This document shows, piece by piece, positions 16,937-26,210 of a stretch of 64,000 bases of DNA. Numbering within the stretch: position 1 is the stretch's first letter; each line of letters opens with the position of its first letter. The stretch comes from Lachnospiraceae bacterium (GTDB taxonomy: Bacteria; Bacillota; Clostridia; Lachnospirales; Lachnospiraceae). The stretch spans positions 62,001-126,000 of the forward strand of contig JAFRYA010000026.1 in the NCBI GenBank assembly GCA_017441295.1, written 5' to 3'. A program made the position numbers and the translations under genes. Below the pieces are notes generated by a model, which worked only from the letters and a program-made list of their open reading frames with translations, ran no database searches and was not told the DNA's origin.

Positions 16937-17791
16937 ATGATAGATAATTTCCAAAGGGCAGAAATACTGACACAGGCACTGCCATATATTAAAAAATACA
17001 CGGGACAGACGATCGTTATCAAGTACGGCGGCAACGCGATGGTCAGCGAAGAACTGAAGCAGGAAGTCATGGAAGACATAGTGCTGCTGTGGCTGATCGG
17101 AATCAAAGTGGTGCTGGTGCACGGCGGAGGCCCGGACATCAATGAAATGATGGATAAGCTGGGCATGGAGCCCAAGTTCATCGACGGCCTCAGAGTCACA
17201 GATGAAGATACGATTTCAGTAGTTCAGATGGTTCTCGCCGGCAAGGTGAATAAGACCCTCGTGAACCTGATCGAGAAGCACGGCGGCAACGCCATGGGCA
17301 TCTCAGGAATGGACGGACGTCTGATCGAGGCGGATTTCAAGGATGAGAAGCTGGGCTACGTCGGCGATATCAAGAAGATCAACATTGCTCCGGTCACAGA
17401 CCTGCTGGAGAAGGGATACATTCCCGTTATTTCCACGATAGGCTGCGACAAGGAAGGAAATGTATATAACATTAACGGCGACACGGCAGCAGCACACATA
17501 GCAGGCAGCCTCAAGGCCAAGAGATTCATAGCGATGACAGACATCGCAGGCCTCTTAAAAGACAAAGACGATCCGACAACGCTGATTTCTGAGATCAGCA
17601 CGGACCAGATTCCGGCGCTGCTTGCAGACGGCACGATCAGCGGAGGCATGATTCCTAAAGTCAAATGCTGCGTGGACGCGATCAACATGGGAGTCGACAA
17701 GGTTATCATAATGGACGGACGCGTTCATCACTCCATTCTGATGGAGCTGCTGACGGACGAAGGTGCCGGCACAATGGTAAGGGGGAAATGA
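16937..17791 (+). CDS. argB: Acetylglutamate kinase
   Basis: A 284-residue amino-acid kinase that phosphorylates N-acetylglutamate. The glycine loops KYGGNAMVSEELKQ near residue 28 and LVHGGGPDINEMM near 56 are clear. ISGMDGRLI, NINGDTAAAHIAG and SGGMIPKVKCCVDAI also match the family. It has the roughly 20-residue N-terminal helix ahead of the first strand (FQRAEILTQALPYIKKY) that is characteristic of arginine-feedback-inhibited enzymes, consistent with a cyclic pathway through ArgJ. RBS CGGAGGA. Confidence 0.95.
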   Translation: MIDNFQRAEILTQALPYIKKYTGQTIVIKYGGNAMVSEELKQEVMEDIVLLWLIGIKVVLVHGGGPDINEMMDKLGMEPKFIDGLRVTDEDTISVVQMVLAGKVNKTLVNLIEKHGGNAMGISGMDGRLIEADFKDEKLGYVGDIKKINIAPVTDLLEKGYIPVISTIGCDKEGNVYNINGDTAAAHIAGSLKAKRFIAMTDIAGLLKDKDDPTTLISEISTDQIPALLADGTISGGMIPKVKCCVDAINMGVDKVIIMDGRVHHSILMELLTDEGAGTMVRGK

Positions 17792-17793
17792 TC

Positions 17794-18957
17794 ATGACAG
17801 ATATTCAGGCATTGGATAAACAGTATGTGGCGAATACGTACGGAAGATTTCCGGTGGAGATCGTAAGCGGCAAGGGCTCCATCGTCACAGACGTTAATGG
17901 AAAAGAATATATAGACATGGGCACGGGCATCGCCGTTAATACGTTCGGTATCGCGGACGATGAATGGATAGCCGCGGTTACTGCTCAGCTGGGCAAGGTT
18001 TCCCACACCTCGAACCTTTACTATACGGAGCCCGGCGTAATGCTGGCCAAGACTCTGTGCGAGCGGACAGGCATGAAGAAAGTGTTCTTCGGAAACTCAG
18101 GCGCGGAAGCCAACGAATGCGCGATCAAGGTAGCCAGAAAATACGCCGCAGATAAAAAGGGCGAGGATTTTTATACGATCGTAACCCTGGAAAACAGCTT
18201 CCACGGCAGAACTCTCACAACCCTGGCGGCAACCGGACAGGAGGCCTTCCACAGCCTGTTCAAACCGCTGACTCCGGGCTTTGTGCATACACCTGCGAAC
18301 GATATTGAAAAGCTTAAGGAAACAGTAGCTGCCAACAAAGTGGCAGGCATCCTGATAGAGTGCGTGCAGGGCGAGGGCGGAGTAAATGCTCTCAGCCAGG
18401 AGTTCGTTCAGGCTGTTGCTGATATCTGTCAGGCTGAAGACATCGTCTTCATGGTTGATGAAGTGCAGACCGGCAACGGACGCTGCGGCGAACTGTATTC
18501 ATATATGCATTTCGGAGTTCAGCCGGATGTCATATCTACCGCGAAGGGCATTGGCGGCGGACTGCCTCTGGGCGTGTGCATTATGGGCGAAAAGACTGAA
18601 AACGTCCTGCAGGCCGGTGACCACGGCTCAACATTCGGAATGAATCCGGTATGCTGCGCAGGCGCTCTGAGCATCATCAACAGGATCGATGATAAGCTCC
18701 TGGGTGAAGTGAAGGCAAAGAGCAAATATATATTCGACGCCTTTGAAGGAGCAACGGGTGTGGAGAGCGTTTCAGGACTCGGTTTTATGATTGGCATCAA
18801 GACAGTTAAACCTGCCAAAGACGTTGTTATGGAGTGCATTGAAAAGGGCGTTCTCTGCCTGACAGCTAAGGACAAAGTAAGGCTTCTGCCGGCTCTGAAC
18901 ATACCGATGTCAGATCTCGAAAAAGCAGTAGAGATCATAAAAGGAGTGATCGCGTAA
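17794..18957 (+). CDS. argD: Acetylornithine aminotransferase
   Basis: A 387-residue class-III PLP aminotransferase. Conserved motifs are GKEYIDMGTGIAVNTFG near 30, FGNSGAEANECAIKVARKY near 90, ENSFHGRT, FMVDEVQTGNGRCG near 210, and the PLP lysine in STAKGIGGGLPLG near 240. An upstream in-frame ATG at 17788 overlaps the argB stop but leaves no room for the GGGGG ribosome site, so 17794 is chosen. Its stop shares a base with the carB start. Confidence 0.95.
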   Translation: MTDIQALDKQYVANTYGRFPVEIVSGKGSIVTDVNGKEYIDMGTGIAVNTFGIADDEWIAAVTAQLGKVSHTSNLYYTEPGVMLAKTLCERTGMKKVFFGNSGAEANECAIKVARKYAADKKGEDFYTIVTLENSFHGRTLTTLAATGQEAFHSLFKPLTPGFVHTPANDIEKLKETVAANKVAGILIECVQGEGGVNALSQEFVQAVADICQAEDIVFMVDEVQTGNGRCGELYSYMHFGVQPDVISTAKGIGGGLPLGVCIMGEKTENVLQAGDHGSTFGMNPVCCAGALSIINRIDDKLLGEVKAKSKYIFDAFEGATGVESVSGLGFMIGIKTVKPAKDVVMECIEKGVLCLTAKDKVRLLPALNIPMSDLEKAVEIIKGVIA

Positions 18958-21900
18958 TGCCGAAAGATAACAGTATTAAAAAGGTTTTAATGATAGGCTC
19001 CGGACCGATCGTTATCGGTCAGGCGGCGGAATTTGACTACGCGGGGGCTCAGGCATGCCGCGTTCTTAAAGATGAGGGCATAAATGTAGTCCTGGTCAAT
19101 TCCAATCCAGCCACGATAATGACTGACAAGCACCTCGCGGATGAGATTTATCTGGAACCGCTGAATCTGGAGACTGTCACCAGGATAATTGAGAAAGAAC
19201 GGCCTGACGGCCTGCTGGCTGGCCTGGGAGGACAGACCGGACTGACTCTTGCCATGCAGCTGACCAGGGCAGGCGTTCTGGAAAAGTACGGCGTCAAATT
19301 GCTGGGCACAGATATTGAAGCCATAGACAAGGCCGAAGACAGGGAACTATTCAGAGAGGCCATGGAGGCCATTGGCCAGCCATGCGTGCCTTCAGATATA
19401 GCCCAAACACCTGAGGAGGCGCTCGAAATTGCCTCAAAAATCGGTTTTCCTATAATTATCAGGCCAGCGTTTACCTTAGGCGGAACAGGCGGCGGAATCG
19501 CCGAAAATGAAGCCGAGCTCCTGACTATTGCCAAGAACGGTCTGGACCTGTCTCCGATCACCCAGGTGCTCGTAGAGAAATGCATTTCCGGATGGAAGGA
19601 AATAGAATTCGAGACCATGCGAGACGCGTCGGGCGAAGCTGTCATTGTATGTTCCATGGAGAATGTGGATCCTGTTGGTATTCATACCGGAGATTCCATA
19701 GTCGCGGCCCCGGCATTGACTCTGACTGACGGTGAGATGGAAATGCTTAAAAAGGCGGCTCTGGATATTGTTACATCTATCGGCATTATCGGCGGATGCA
19801 ACTGTCAGTTCGCGCTCAAGGCCGACGGCAGCGAGTATGCCGTTATAGAGGTAAACCCGAGAGTGTCCAGGTCATCGGCACTGGCATCCAAGGCTACAGG
19901 CTATCCGATCGCCAAGATCACGACCAAGCTGGCGCTCGGATACAATCTGTCAGAGATAAAGAATGAAGAGACCGGAGCGAGCCTTAAAGGTTTCGAGCCG
20001 GCAGTTGATTATATAGTTCTCAAATTCCCGAAGTGGCCGTTTGAGAAATTCCACACTTCCAGCCGCAAGCTCGGCACCCAGATGAAGGCCACGGGCGAGG
20101 TCATGTCCATCGCGCCTACATTTGAAGAGGCACTGATCAAGGCTGTGCGCGGCGCGGAAATAGGCGCTGATACGCTGAACATGCCGCCGCTGGACGCACG
20201 CCCTGTCAAAGAAAGGCTGGCAGATCAGGACGACAGAAGGATTTTCACGGTTTACGAAGCCATCAAGAGCGGAGTAAGCGACGATGAAATATATGAGATT
20301 ACCAAGATTGACAAATACTTCCTGGCAAAGATCAGGAATATCGCAGAGCATGAGGCGGCATTCTATGCCAAGGACAGGCCTCTGAGCTTCAAAATCGTGC
20401 GCACCTGCGAAGCAATCTTCGGCAAGGATCATCCGTATTTTTATTCATATTACGGTGAAGACTGCGAGGCACGGAGCTTCAAGAGGACAGGCAAACCGGT
20501 CATTATGGTAATAGGTTCCGGTCCGATCAGGATCGGACAGGGAATCGAATTTGACTATTCATCAGTTCACTGTGTATGGACGCTCAGGGAAATGGGTTAT
20601 GACGTAGTCATCGTCAACAACAATCCGGAGACTGTATCGACTGACTATGACACGGCTGACAGGCTGTATTTCGAGCCGCTGACTGAGGAATATGTCAAAG
20701 GCATTATTGAAGTGGAAAAGCCGATAGGAGTAGTCGTAGCTTTCGGCGGACAGACCGCTATCAAGCTGACCAAATTCCTGGACGAGTTAGGCATACAGAT
20801 TCTGGGCACATCCGCGGAGGGCATTGACATAGCAGAGGACAGGGCACGCTTTGACGCCCTGCTGGAAAACTATGGCATTAAAAGGCCTCACGGACATGGC
20901 GTAAACACCATGGAAGAGGCCTTGGCAGCAGCTGAGGACCTGGGTTATCCTGTGCTGCTGCGTCCGAGCTATGTAATCGGAGGTCAGAACATGACCATCT
21001 CCCACAATGCCGAAAAGACCAGAAAATATATGGAGACCATCCTGTCAGGCGGCATTGATAATCCGGTGCTCATTGACAAATACATGCCGGGCACAGAACT
21101 GGAAGTGGATGTAATATCCGACGGCAGGGATGTGCTGATCCCGGGCATTATGGAGCATATCGAGCGTGCCGGCGTGCATTCAGGAGACTCCATCGCGGTT
21201 TATCCGCCTTACAATCTGACCGATAGGGAACTGGATAAAGTATGCGAATGTTCAGAGCAGCTGGCCTTGGCTCTGGGAACGAAGGGCCTGGTAAATATCC
21301 AGTATCTGATCTATGAAAACGAGCTTTACGTAATAGAGGTCAACCCGCGTGCGTCACGTACCGTGCCTTATATAAGCAAGGTTACGGATATTCCTATGGT
21401 TGACATTGCGTCTAAAGTTATGCTTGGCGAGAGCCTGGCAGACCTCGGGTATGGAACCGGTCTGCATGAGAATCCGCCTTACTGCGCGGTCAAAGTGCCT
21501 GTATTTTCATTTGAAAAGCTGAACGACGCGGACTCTATACTGGGTCCGGAAATGAAGTCAACAGGCGAAGTACTGGGCCTTGGGCGTACTGAGGCAGAGG
21601 CTTTGTTCAAGGGTCTGACATCTGCAGGATTCTCGGTGCCTACAGTGCGTGACAAAAAGGATGCCGGTGTGCTGATCTCGGTAGAGGATGAGGACCACAG
21701 GGACGCCATCGCGCTGGCAAGGCATTTCTATGACATCGGCATTAAGATATACGCGACTCCTGACACGGCAGCAGCCATAAACAAAGCAGGCATCAAGGCT
21801 CAGCGTGTTGAAAATGTTTTCGTCAATAACGACATTTACGACCTGATCGACGGGCACAAAGTAGACTATGTGGTTTACACAGGAGCAGTGAAAGATGATA

Positions 21901-22052
21901 CGGTAGGAGATTACAGGGTTCTCCACAGAAAGGCCATGTACGCAGGCATTCCGTGCCTGACGTCTATCGATACTGCAGATGCGCTGACGGATATTATTGC
22001 CAGCCGCTACAATCTGGATAATACAGAACTGGTAGACATAAACAATATGTGA
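18957..22052 (+). CDS. carB: Carbamoyl-phosphate synthase large subunit
   Basis: A 1031-residue protein with two homologous ATP-grasp halves, each beginning with the nucleotide motif V-x-M-x-I-G-S-G-P-I (IGSGPIVIGQAAEFDYAGAQ at 12-31 and IGSGPIRIGQGIEFDYSSVH near 520). IRPAFTLGGTGGG and LRPSYVIGGQNM are the two glycine-rich loops. An MGS-like allosteric domain closes the protein (VYTGAVKDDTVGDYRVLHRKA). It starts within the argD stop codon. No carA is adjacent, which is unusual because CarB needs the glutaminase subunit for normal function; carA is presumably elsewhere. Placement here ties carbamoyl phosphate to arginine control. Confidence 0.95.
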   Translation: MPKDNSIKKVLMIGSGPIVIGQAAEFDYAGAQACRVLKDEGINVVLVNSNPATIMTDKHLADEIYLEPLNLETVTRIIEKERPDGLLAGLGGQTGLTLAMQLTRAGVLEKYGVKLLGTDIEAIDKAEDRELFREAMEAIGQPCVPSDIAQTPEEALEIASKIGFPIIIRPAFTLGGTGGGIAENEAELLTIAKNGLDLSPITQVLVEKCISGWKEIEFETMRDASGEAVIVCSMENVDPVGIHTGDSIVAAPALTLTDGEMEMLKKAALDIVTSIGIIGGCNCQFALKADGSEYAVIEVNPRVSRSSALASKATGYPIAKITTKLALGYNLSEIKNEETGASLKGFEPAVDYIVLKFPKWPFEKFHTSSRKLGTQMKATGEVMSIAPTFEEALIKAVRGAEIGADTLNMPPLDARPVKERLADQDDRRIFTVYEAIKSGVSDDEIYEITKIDKYFLAKIRNIAEHEAAFYAKDRPLSFKIVRTCEAIFGKDHPYFYSYYGEDCEARSFKRTGKPVIMVIGSGPIRIGQGIEFDYSSVHCVWTLREMGYDVVIVNNNPETVSTDYDTADRLYFEPLTEEYVKGIIEVEKPIGVVVAFGGQTAIKLTKFLDELGIQILGTSAEGIDIAEDRARFDALLENYGIKRPHGHGVNTMEEALAAAEDLGYPVLLRPSYVIGGQNMTISHNAEKTRKYMETILSGGIDNPVLIDKYMPGTELEVDVISDGRDVLIPGIMEHIERAGVHSGDSIAVYPPYNLTDRELDKVCECSEQLALALGTKGLVNIQYLIYENELYVIEVNPRASRTVPYISKVTDIPMVDIASKVMLGESLADLGYGTGLHENPPYCAVKVPVFSFEKLNDADSILGPEMKSTGEVLGLGRTEAEALFKGLTSAGFSVPTVRDKKDAGVLISVEDEDHRDAIALARHFYDIGIKIYATPDTAAAINKAGIKAQRVENVFVNNDIYDLIDGHKVDYVVYTGAVKDDTVGDYRVLHRKAMYAGIPCLTSIDTADALTDIIASRYNLDNTELVDINNM

Positions 22053-22092
22053 TATTATTTACTGGTATTTTTTGAAAAAAGAGGACAGTTAA

Positions 22093-22932
22093 ATGAAAAT
22101 CACGTTTTTAGGAACCACAACGCTGCTGTTTGATGACGGAACAGATCAGATTCTGTTTGACGCGCATGTCACCAGACCATCACTGAAGAAATATATTTTT
22201 GGCAGGGAACTGCCAAAGACAGCCATGGCGGATGAGATGATCAGACTTCACAGGATTGACCGCCTGAAAGCAATCTTTGTTTCGCACTCTCACCATGACC
22301 ATGTGATGGACGCGCCTTATATTGCTAAGAAGTGCGGAGCTGTTATTTACGGCTCTTCATCAGCACTGAATGTAGCCAGAGGCGGCGGTGTACCGGAGGA
22401 ACAGCTCGTAGAATTTAAGGCTGAAGAGACCTTTACGGTTGGCAATTACACAATCAAGGTCATCGCGTCGATCCATTCCAAGCCGACGATCCTGAACAAC
22501 GATCTGGGACAGACCATTGACAGCCCGCTGGATCCGAACTCCAAGCTCAGGGCTTATAAAGAAGGAGGCTCATATGACTTCTTTGTTGAGACTCCTGACA
22601 AGAAATACATGATCCGTCCGAGCTTCAATTATCTCGAGGGACAGATGGATGGCTACAAGGCAGACGTGCTGTTCCTGGGAGTGGCAGGGTTGGCTAAGGC
22701 CGATGAAGCTACAGAGAAGAAGTTCTTTGAAGAGACCGTGGCAAAGGTGGAACCTTCACTGGTTGTACCGCTGCACTGGGACAATTTCTTCTCAGGACTG
22801 GACAAGCCTGTACGCGGAATGCCGCGTCTGGTAGAGAAAACTGAAGTCGTATTTTTCAAGCTGGGCAGATACTGCGAAGCACATGACATCCCTTGCCTGA
22901 TCCAGATACCAAGGACCAGCATAGAGGTGTAG
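22093..22932 (+). CDS. Metallo-beta-lactamase-fold hydrolase (UlaG-like)
   Basis: A 279-residue MBL-fold protein. The zinc-binding signature S-H-S-H-H-D-H-V-M-D-A-P is near residue 70. Further ligand positions are at IASIHSKP near 132 and PLHWDNFFSGLDKP near 220. It lacks a signal peptide. The TTTLLFDDGTDQILFDAHVT start resembles the UlaG/NAPE-PLD-like branch that acts on small metabolites. It lies 40 bases after carB and may belong to the same transcript. The substrate cannot be predicted. Confidence 0.8.
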   Translation: MKITFLGTTTLLFDDGTDQILFDAHVTRPSLKKYIFGRELPKTAMADEMIRLHRIDRLKAIFVSHSHHDHVMDAPYIAKKCGAVIYGSSSALNVARGGGVPEEQLVEFKAEETFTVGNYTIKVIASIHSKPTILNNDLGQTIDSPLDPNSKLRAYKEGGSYDFFVETPDKKYMIRPSFNYLEGQMDGYKADVLFLGVAGLAKADEATEKKFFEETVAKVEPSLVVPLHWDNFFSGLDKPVRGMPRLVEKTEVVFFKLGRYCEAHDIPCLIQIPRTSIEV

Positions 22933-22933
22933 T

Positions 22934-23827
22934 ATGAAAATAACACAGGTCAAAGGCAATACATATGTTATTGAGGCCAACCAGATAATCCCGATATATA
23001 AGACGGATGAGACTCATTTTATCCTGCTGGACACAGGCCTCTATATGCAGAGAGATAAAATAGAAGAGGCTTTTACAGAGGCAGGGCTGACGCCGATAGG
23101 CATACTGGGCAGCCATGCGCATGTGGACCATTCCGGAAACCACGCGTACTTCAAGAGAAAGTATAATATACCTATCTGCATGTCGCTCGGCGAAGCGGGA
23201 ATGTCCGTCAATGAGAGCGCGCTCAAGCTGAATTACAGCCAGTTCAATCTGGAGCATCTCCGGAAGGAACCGCGCTTTCACGAACTGATTTTTGATACGG
23301 ATGTCATTATAATGTCTGAAGCAGAAGAAATAGAGTTCTGCGGAGCCTGCTTCAAAATAATCCATGTACCCGGGCATACAATAGACCAGATTGCAGTCAT
23401 TACGCCTGACAACGTCATGTATGTGGCAGACGCGTGCCTGTCCAAGACAGAGCTGGATGTGATCAAAATCCCTTACAATCTCTGCGTGGAGCAGGTGGTT
23501 GAGTCGATGGAGAAACTGAAAGAATATAAATGCGATAAATATATTTTCGCGCATTATGACGTCAAGGATGAGATCTGCCCTGTAGTAGATTATTACATGC
23601 AGAGGATCAGGCAGATCATCGATGACATATTCAGTCTGGTTGAGGGAGAGATGACGGAAGAAGAGCTGATGAAGGCGCTCTGCGTCAAATACGGAATGCT
23701 TTCATCAAGGCCTGACCGTGTGCCGCTGTATCAGAGGTTTGCACACAGTTACTTTGAATACCTGCTGGATCTGGGCAGGCTGGAGATGACCGCCCACGAA
23801 GGCATCAGCTATTATCGCAAAGCATAA
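22934..23827 (+). CDS. Metallo-beta-lactamase-fold hydrolase
   Basis: A 297-residue MBL-fold protein unrelated in detail to its neighbour. The dinuclear zinc motif G-S-H-A-H-V-D-H-S-G-N is near residue 57. HVPGHTIDQIAVI near 143 and VADACLSK near 160 give the remaining ligands, then FAHYDVKDEI near 200. The C-terminal ~75 residues (EEELMKALCVKYG, YQRFAHSYFEYLLDLGRLEM) form a helical extension common in clostridial hydrolases of the glyoxalase-II-like type. It begins one base after the preceding stop with its RBS inside that gene. Substrate unknown. Confidence 0.8.
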   Translation: MKITQVKGNTYVIEANQIIPIYKTDETHFILLDTGLYMQRDKIEEAFTEAGLTPIGILGSHAHVDHSGNHAYFKRKYNIPICMSLGEAGMSVNESALKLNYSQFNLEHLRKEPRFHELIFDTDVIIMSEAEEIEFCGACFKIIHVPGHTIDQIAVITPDNVMYVADACLSKTELDVIKIPYNLCVEQVVESMEKLKEYKCDKYIFAHYDVKDEICPVVDYYMQRIRQIIDDIFSLVEGEMTEEELMKALCVKYGMLSSRPDRVPLYQRFAHSYFEYLLDLGRLEMTAHEGISYYRKA

Positions 23828-23856
23828 TAAAAAAGCCTGAGCTTTAAGCTCAGGCT
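23828..23856 (-). terminator. Terminator of the interrupted degV gene
   Basis: An 11-bp stem (AGCCTGAGCTT with AAGCTCAGGCT) is followed on the minus strand by six T. The degV stop codon lies within the stem. On the plus strand the hairpin is followed by CTATAAT, so it serves the metallo-hydrolase gene poorly. Confidence 0.8.
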
Positions 23857-24734
23857 CTATAATCTCCCCAGAAATACAGCGCCACGGTTCCCGGGCCTGT
23901 GTGGCTTCCGATAACTGTTCCGACATTGAAGATCTGAACAGGATTCGGAAGTTTTTTAAATGCTTCTTCAATTTTATCAGCGACTGCCTTCGCGTCTTCG
24001 AAACATGCTGAATGGCTCATATAACATCTGCCGGCGTAATCCAGACCGTTAAGCGCACGTTCTTTCATTTTCTCAACGATAGCATTGATGACTTTCTTCT
24101 TTGAGCGGATCTTCTCCATAGGAATCAGTCGGCCCAGCTCATCTACATGAAGGAGAGGGCATATTCCAAGTGCGCTTCCGAAGAAACCGGATGCCTTGGA
24201 AATCCTGCCGCCCTTTACATAGTACTTAAGAGTGGTGGAGAAGAACCAGTGATGAAGGTTCAGTCTGTTGTCCAGAATCCATTTCTCAAGTTCATTTATG
24301 CTGAGGCCCTCGCCACGCTTATCAGCGGCTGCATCCATGAGCATGCCATAGCCTGAAGAGGCTGCCAGTGAGTCAATTATGATCAGCTGCCTGTCAGGAT
24401 ATTTCGGCTTGAGGTTTTCTGCAGCTGCCAGCGCGGAGTTCAGGGTTCCTGAAATACCGCTTGAAAGAGTTAAATGGATAACATCTTTACCTTCATCCAG
24501 GAAAGAAGAAAAGTATTCCTCATACTCTGAAATATTAACCTGGCTGGTGCTGGTCTCAGCACCTTCATCCATAGCATGGTAAAAGTCCGGAATAGATATG
24601 GTGGTTCCGAAATCATCGATATGTTACACACCATTGATGTAATAGTGGAAACTGATAAACTTAATATCTCTCTCTTCGAGATGCTCTTTGGTCAGGTCAC
24701 ATGTGGAACAACAACTTAAAATATAATCTGACAT
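23850..24734 (-). pseudogene. degV family gene interrupted by one in-frame TAA
   Basis: Starting from ATG 24734-24732 behind AAAGGAT, the frame reads MSDYILSCCSTCDLTKEHLE and then YYINGV. It meets TAA at 24626-24624, then continues without any shift as HIDDFGTTISIPDFYHAMDE through to 23850. Counting the stop as one residue gives 294 codons, the normal DegV length. The distal part has the family signatures ETSTSQVN, HLTLSSGISGTLNSALAAA and YYVKGGRISKASGFFG. The N-terminal D-S motif of DegV is replaced by CCSTCDLT. A 240-residue product could still be made from the internal Met at 24572, but it would lack the N-terminal strand. The stop sits where relatives have a polar residue such as Glu, Gln or Lys. 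Confidence 0.8.
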
Positions 24735-24758
24735 AAAAATAAAAATCCTTTCGGCAAT

Positions 24759-24768
24759 TTGTCGACAA
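24759..24768. promoter_or_regulatory. Candidate operator between degV and tetR
   Basis: TTGTCGACAA is a perfect 10-bp palindrome in the 150-base divergent spacer between the interrupted degV and the TetR-like gene at 24887. It is a reasonable binding site for that regulator, but no second copy was found. Confidence 0.35.
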
Positions 24769-24886
24769 GTGTTGAAAAACTCTCTGCGCATTATTATAAT
24801 TTGTAATAGATATAAAAAGCAAGCAACAACAGACAGTAACGGGGGAAAATCAACGCTTTTAATCACTGTGTTGATTATTTTTGACT

Positions 24887-25429
24887 ATGAAAACAGATGC
24901 AAGGGTTATTTATACAAAAAAAGTTTTAAGAGAGGCTCTTTTCGATAGTCTCAAGACAGAATCGATCAACCATGTCAGGGTTAAAGAGATATGCGACAAG
25001 GCCGGACTTAACCGCGCCACTTTTTACAAGCATTACCGGGATTGTTACGATATGATCGAGCAGCTGCAGAAAGAACTTCTCGATGAATTTGAACAGGTTT
25101 TTATCAATAACAAGAAATTCGGAAAGAAGCTGTCCGGTGACATCCTGACGCTGCTTGAAAAGTACAGCGACCTGAACGAAGCAGCAGTTAATGGCAAAGT
25201 TGCTGATGGATTAAAGAACAACATGATAATGATAGCCAGAAAGTACTGCATTGATGAGTGGAGAGCTGCAATGCCAAAGGCTTCTGAAGAAGAGGTGGAG
25301 CTGCTGTTCACCGCGGTATGTGCCTTCCTTTTCCAGGTGGCTATCTGCGAGAGCGGCATGCATGACAAAGAACAGACAGTCAACTTCGTCCATCTGATGC
25401 TTTGGGAGTGTATGAAGACATATGTCTGA
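24887..25429 (+). CDS. TetR-like regulator (AcrR-type, short)
   Basis: A 180-residue TetR-type protein. The N-terminal helix-turn-helix is clear (YTKKVLREALFDSL, then INHVRVKEICDKAGLNRATFYKHYRDCYDM). The helical C-terminal domain resembles the TetR_C_7-type regulators found beside DhaS. No strong ribosome site precedes the ATG at 24887 or the in-frame TTG at 24881, so the start is uncertain. It is divergent from the interrupted degV, whose family is often paired with such regulators, and convergent with the next TetR gene, with only two bases between their stops. Confidence 0.8.
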   Translation: MKTDARVIYTKKVLREALFDSLKTESINHVRVKEICDKAGLNRATFYKHYRDCYDMIEQLQKELLDEFEQVFINNKKFGKKLSGDILTLLEKYSDLNEAAVNGKVADGLKNNMIMIARKYCIDEWRAAMPKASEEEVELLFTAVCAFLFQVAICESGMHDKEQTVNFVHLMLWECMKTYV

Positions 25430-25431
25430 AA

Positions 25432-26034
25432 TCAGGAAATGGTCATCTCCGTGAAAACTATATCAAGATAGTAATCCATCTTTTCATGGATATTAAATTC
25501 AAATCTGGTCCACAGGAGCAGAGTGGACTGCATTATGGTAAGAAGGATCTGCGTGTATTCATCCGCAGGTCTTTTTTTATTTAATGTGCCCCTCTCCTGG
25601 CAGGCCTGGATAAAGGAGCAGAGGCTTTCTGTGGAAGCTGTGTCTATGAAACGCCCGGTACTGTCATTGTATACGTTAATCATTGACTTGCCCATATGCT
25701 TTACCAGACCGGGGCCGAACATTTCAAAGAAATCCGCATATCTGTGCATGAGTTCTCCGACTGTCCCTCTGGGATCATTCAGCTTATCTTCCCATGAAGC
25801 ATTCTTAACAATAACGTATGCTCCGGGCTCTTTGATCGCGGTGGTCAGTATGCCTTCCTTGGAACCGAAGAAATGATAAATTGAGCCGACGCTGGTGTTG
25901 GTGGCTTTTGAAATATCAGCTATGGTAGTGTTCTCATATCCTTTAAATCTGAACATGGAAATGGCTGTGTCACATATATTTTTCTTCTTGACGTCTGACA
26001 GGAATTCGCGGCGTCCTTTCTGGGTTATAGGCAT
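25432..26034 (-). CDS. TetR/AcrR family transcriptional regulator
   Basis: A 200-residue TetR repressor. The DNA-binding domain is at residues 14-60 (KNICDTAISMFRFKGYENTT, ISKATNTSVGSIYHFFGSKE). The C-terminal ~135 residues form the ligand domain with no recognisable subtype. It is divergent from the alcohol dehydrogenase operon, and a perfect palindrome lies just inside the start of that transcript, so local repression of 26211-29902 is the likely role. Start ATG follows CGGAGGT. The ligand may be an aldehyde or acyl-CoA; this is inference from context. Confidence 0.88.
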   Translation of the reverse strand: MPITQKGRREFLSDVKKKNICDTAISMFRFKGYENTTIADISKATNTSVGSIYHFFGSKEGILTTAIKEPGAYVIVKNASWEDKLNDPRGTVGELMHRYADFFEMFGPGLVKHMGKSMINVYNDSTGRFIDTASTESLCSFIQACQERGTLNKKRPADEYTQILLTIMQSTLLLWTRFEFNIHEKMDYYLDIVFTEMTIS

Positions 26035-26123
26035 ATAAAACCTCCGAAATTAGAATATTTCCGCCTCAAATTATAGCATTTGGCGTTTTCTATATCAATA
26101 TCGTGAATGTTTCATAAATTGTA

Positions 26124-26184
26124 TTGACAAAAATACAAAATGTTTTACAATTTTAATAACAAAACTAGAATGCATTCTAGTTTT
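26124..26184 (+). promoter_or_regulatory. Promoter and perfect 24-bp palindromic operator of the adh-aor operon
   Basis: TTGACA (26124-26129), a 16-base spacer and TACAAT (26146-26151) form the promoter. Directly downstream, 26161-26184 is a perfect 24-bp palindrome with core CTAGAATGCATTCTAG. A repressor bound there would cover the transcription start. The divergent TetR gene is the natural candidate. Confidence 0.8.
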
Positions 26185-26210
26185 AACAAATCTATTGAAA
26201 GGAGCAGCAT

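Noticed and set aside
268..24626. Reassignment of TAA to a sense codon
   Set aside because: Many intact genes in the window end in TAA at the expected position (for example rbr, carB's neighbours argD and mate), so TAA is a normal stop here.
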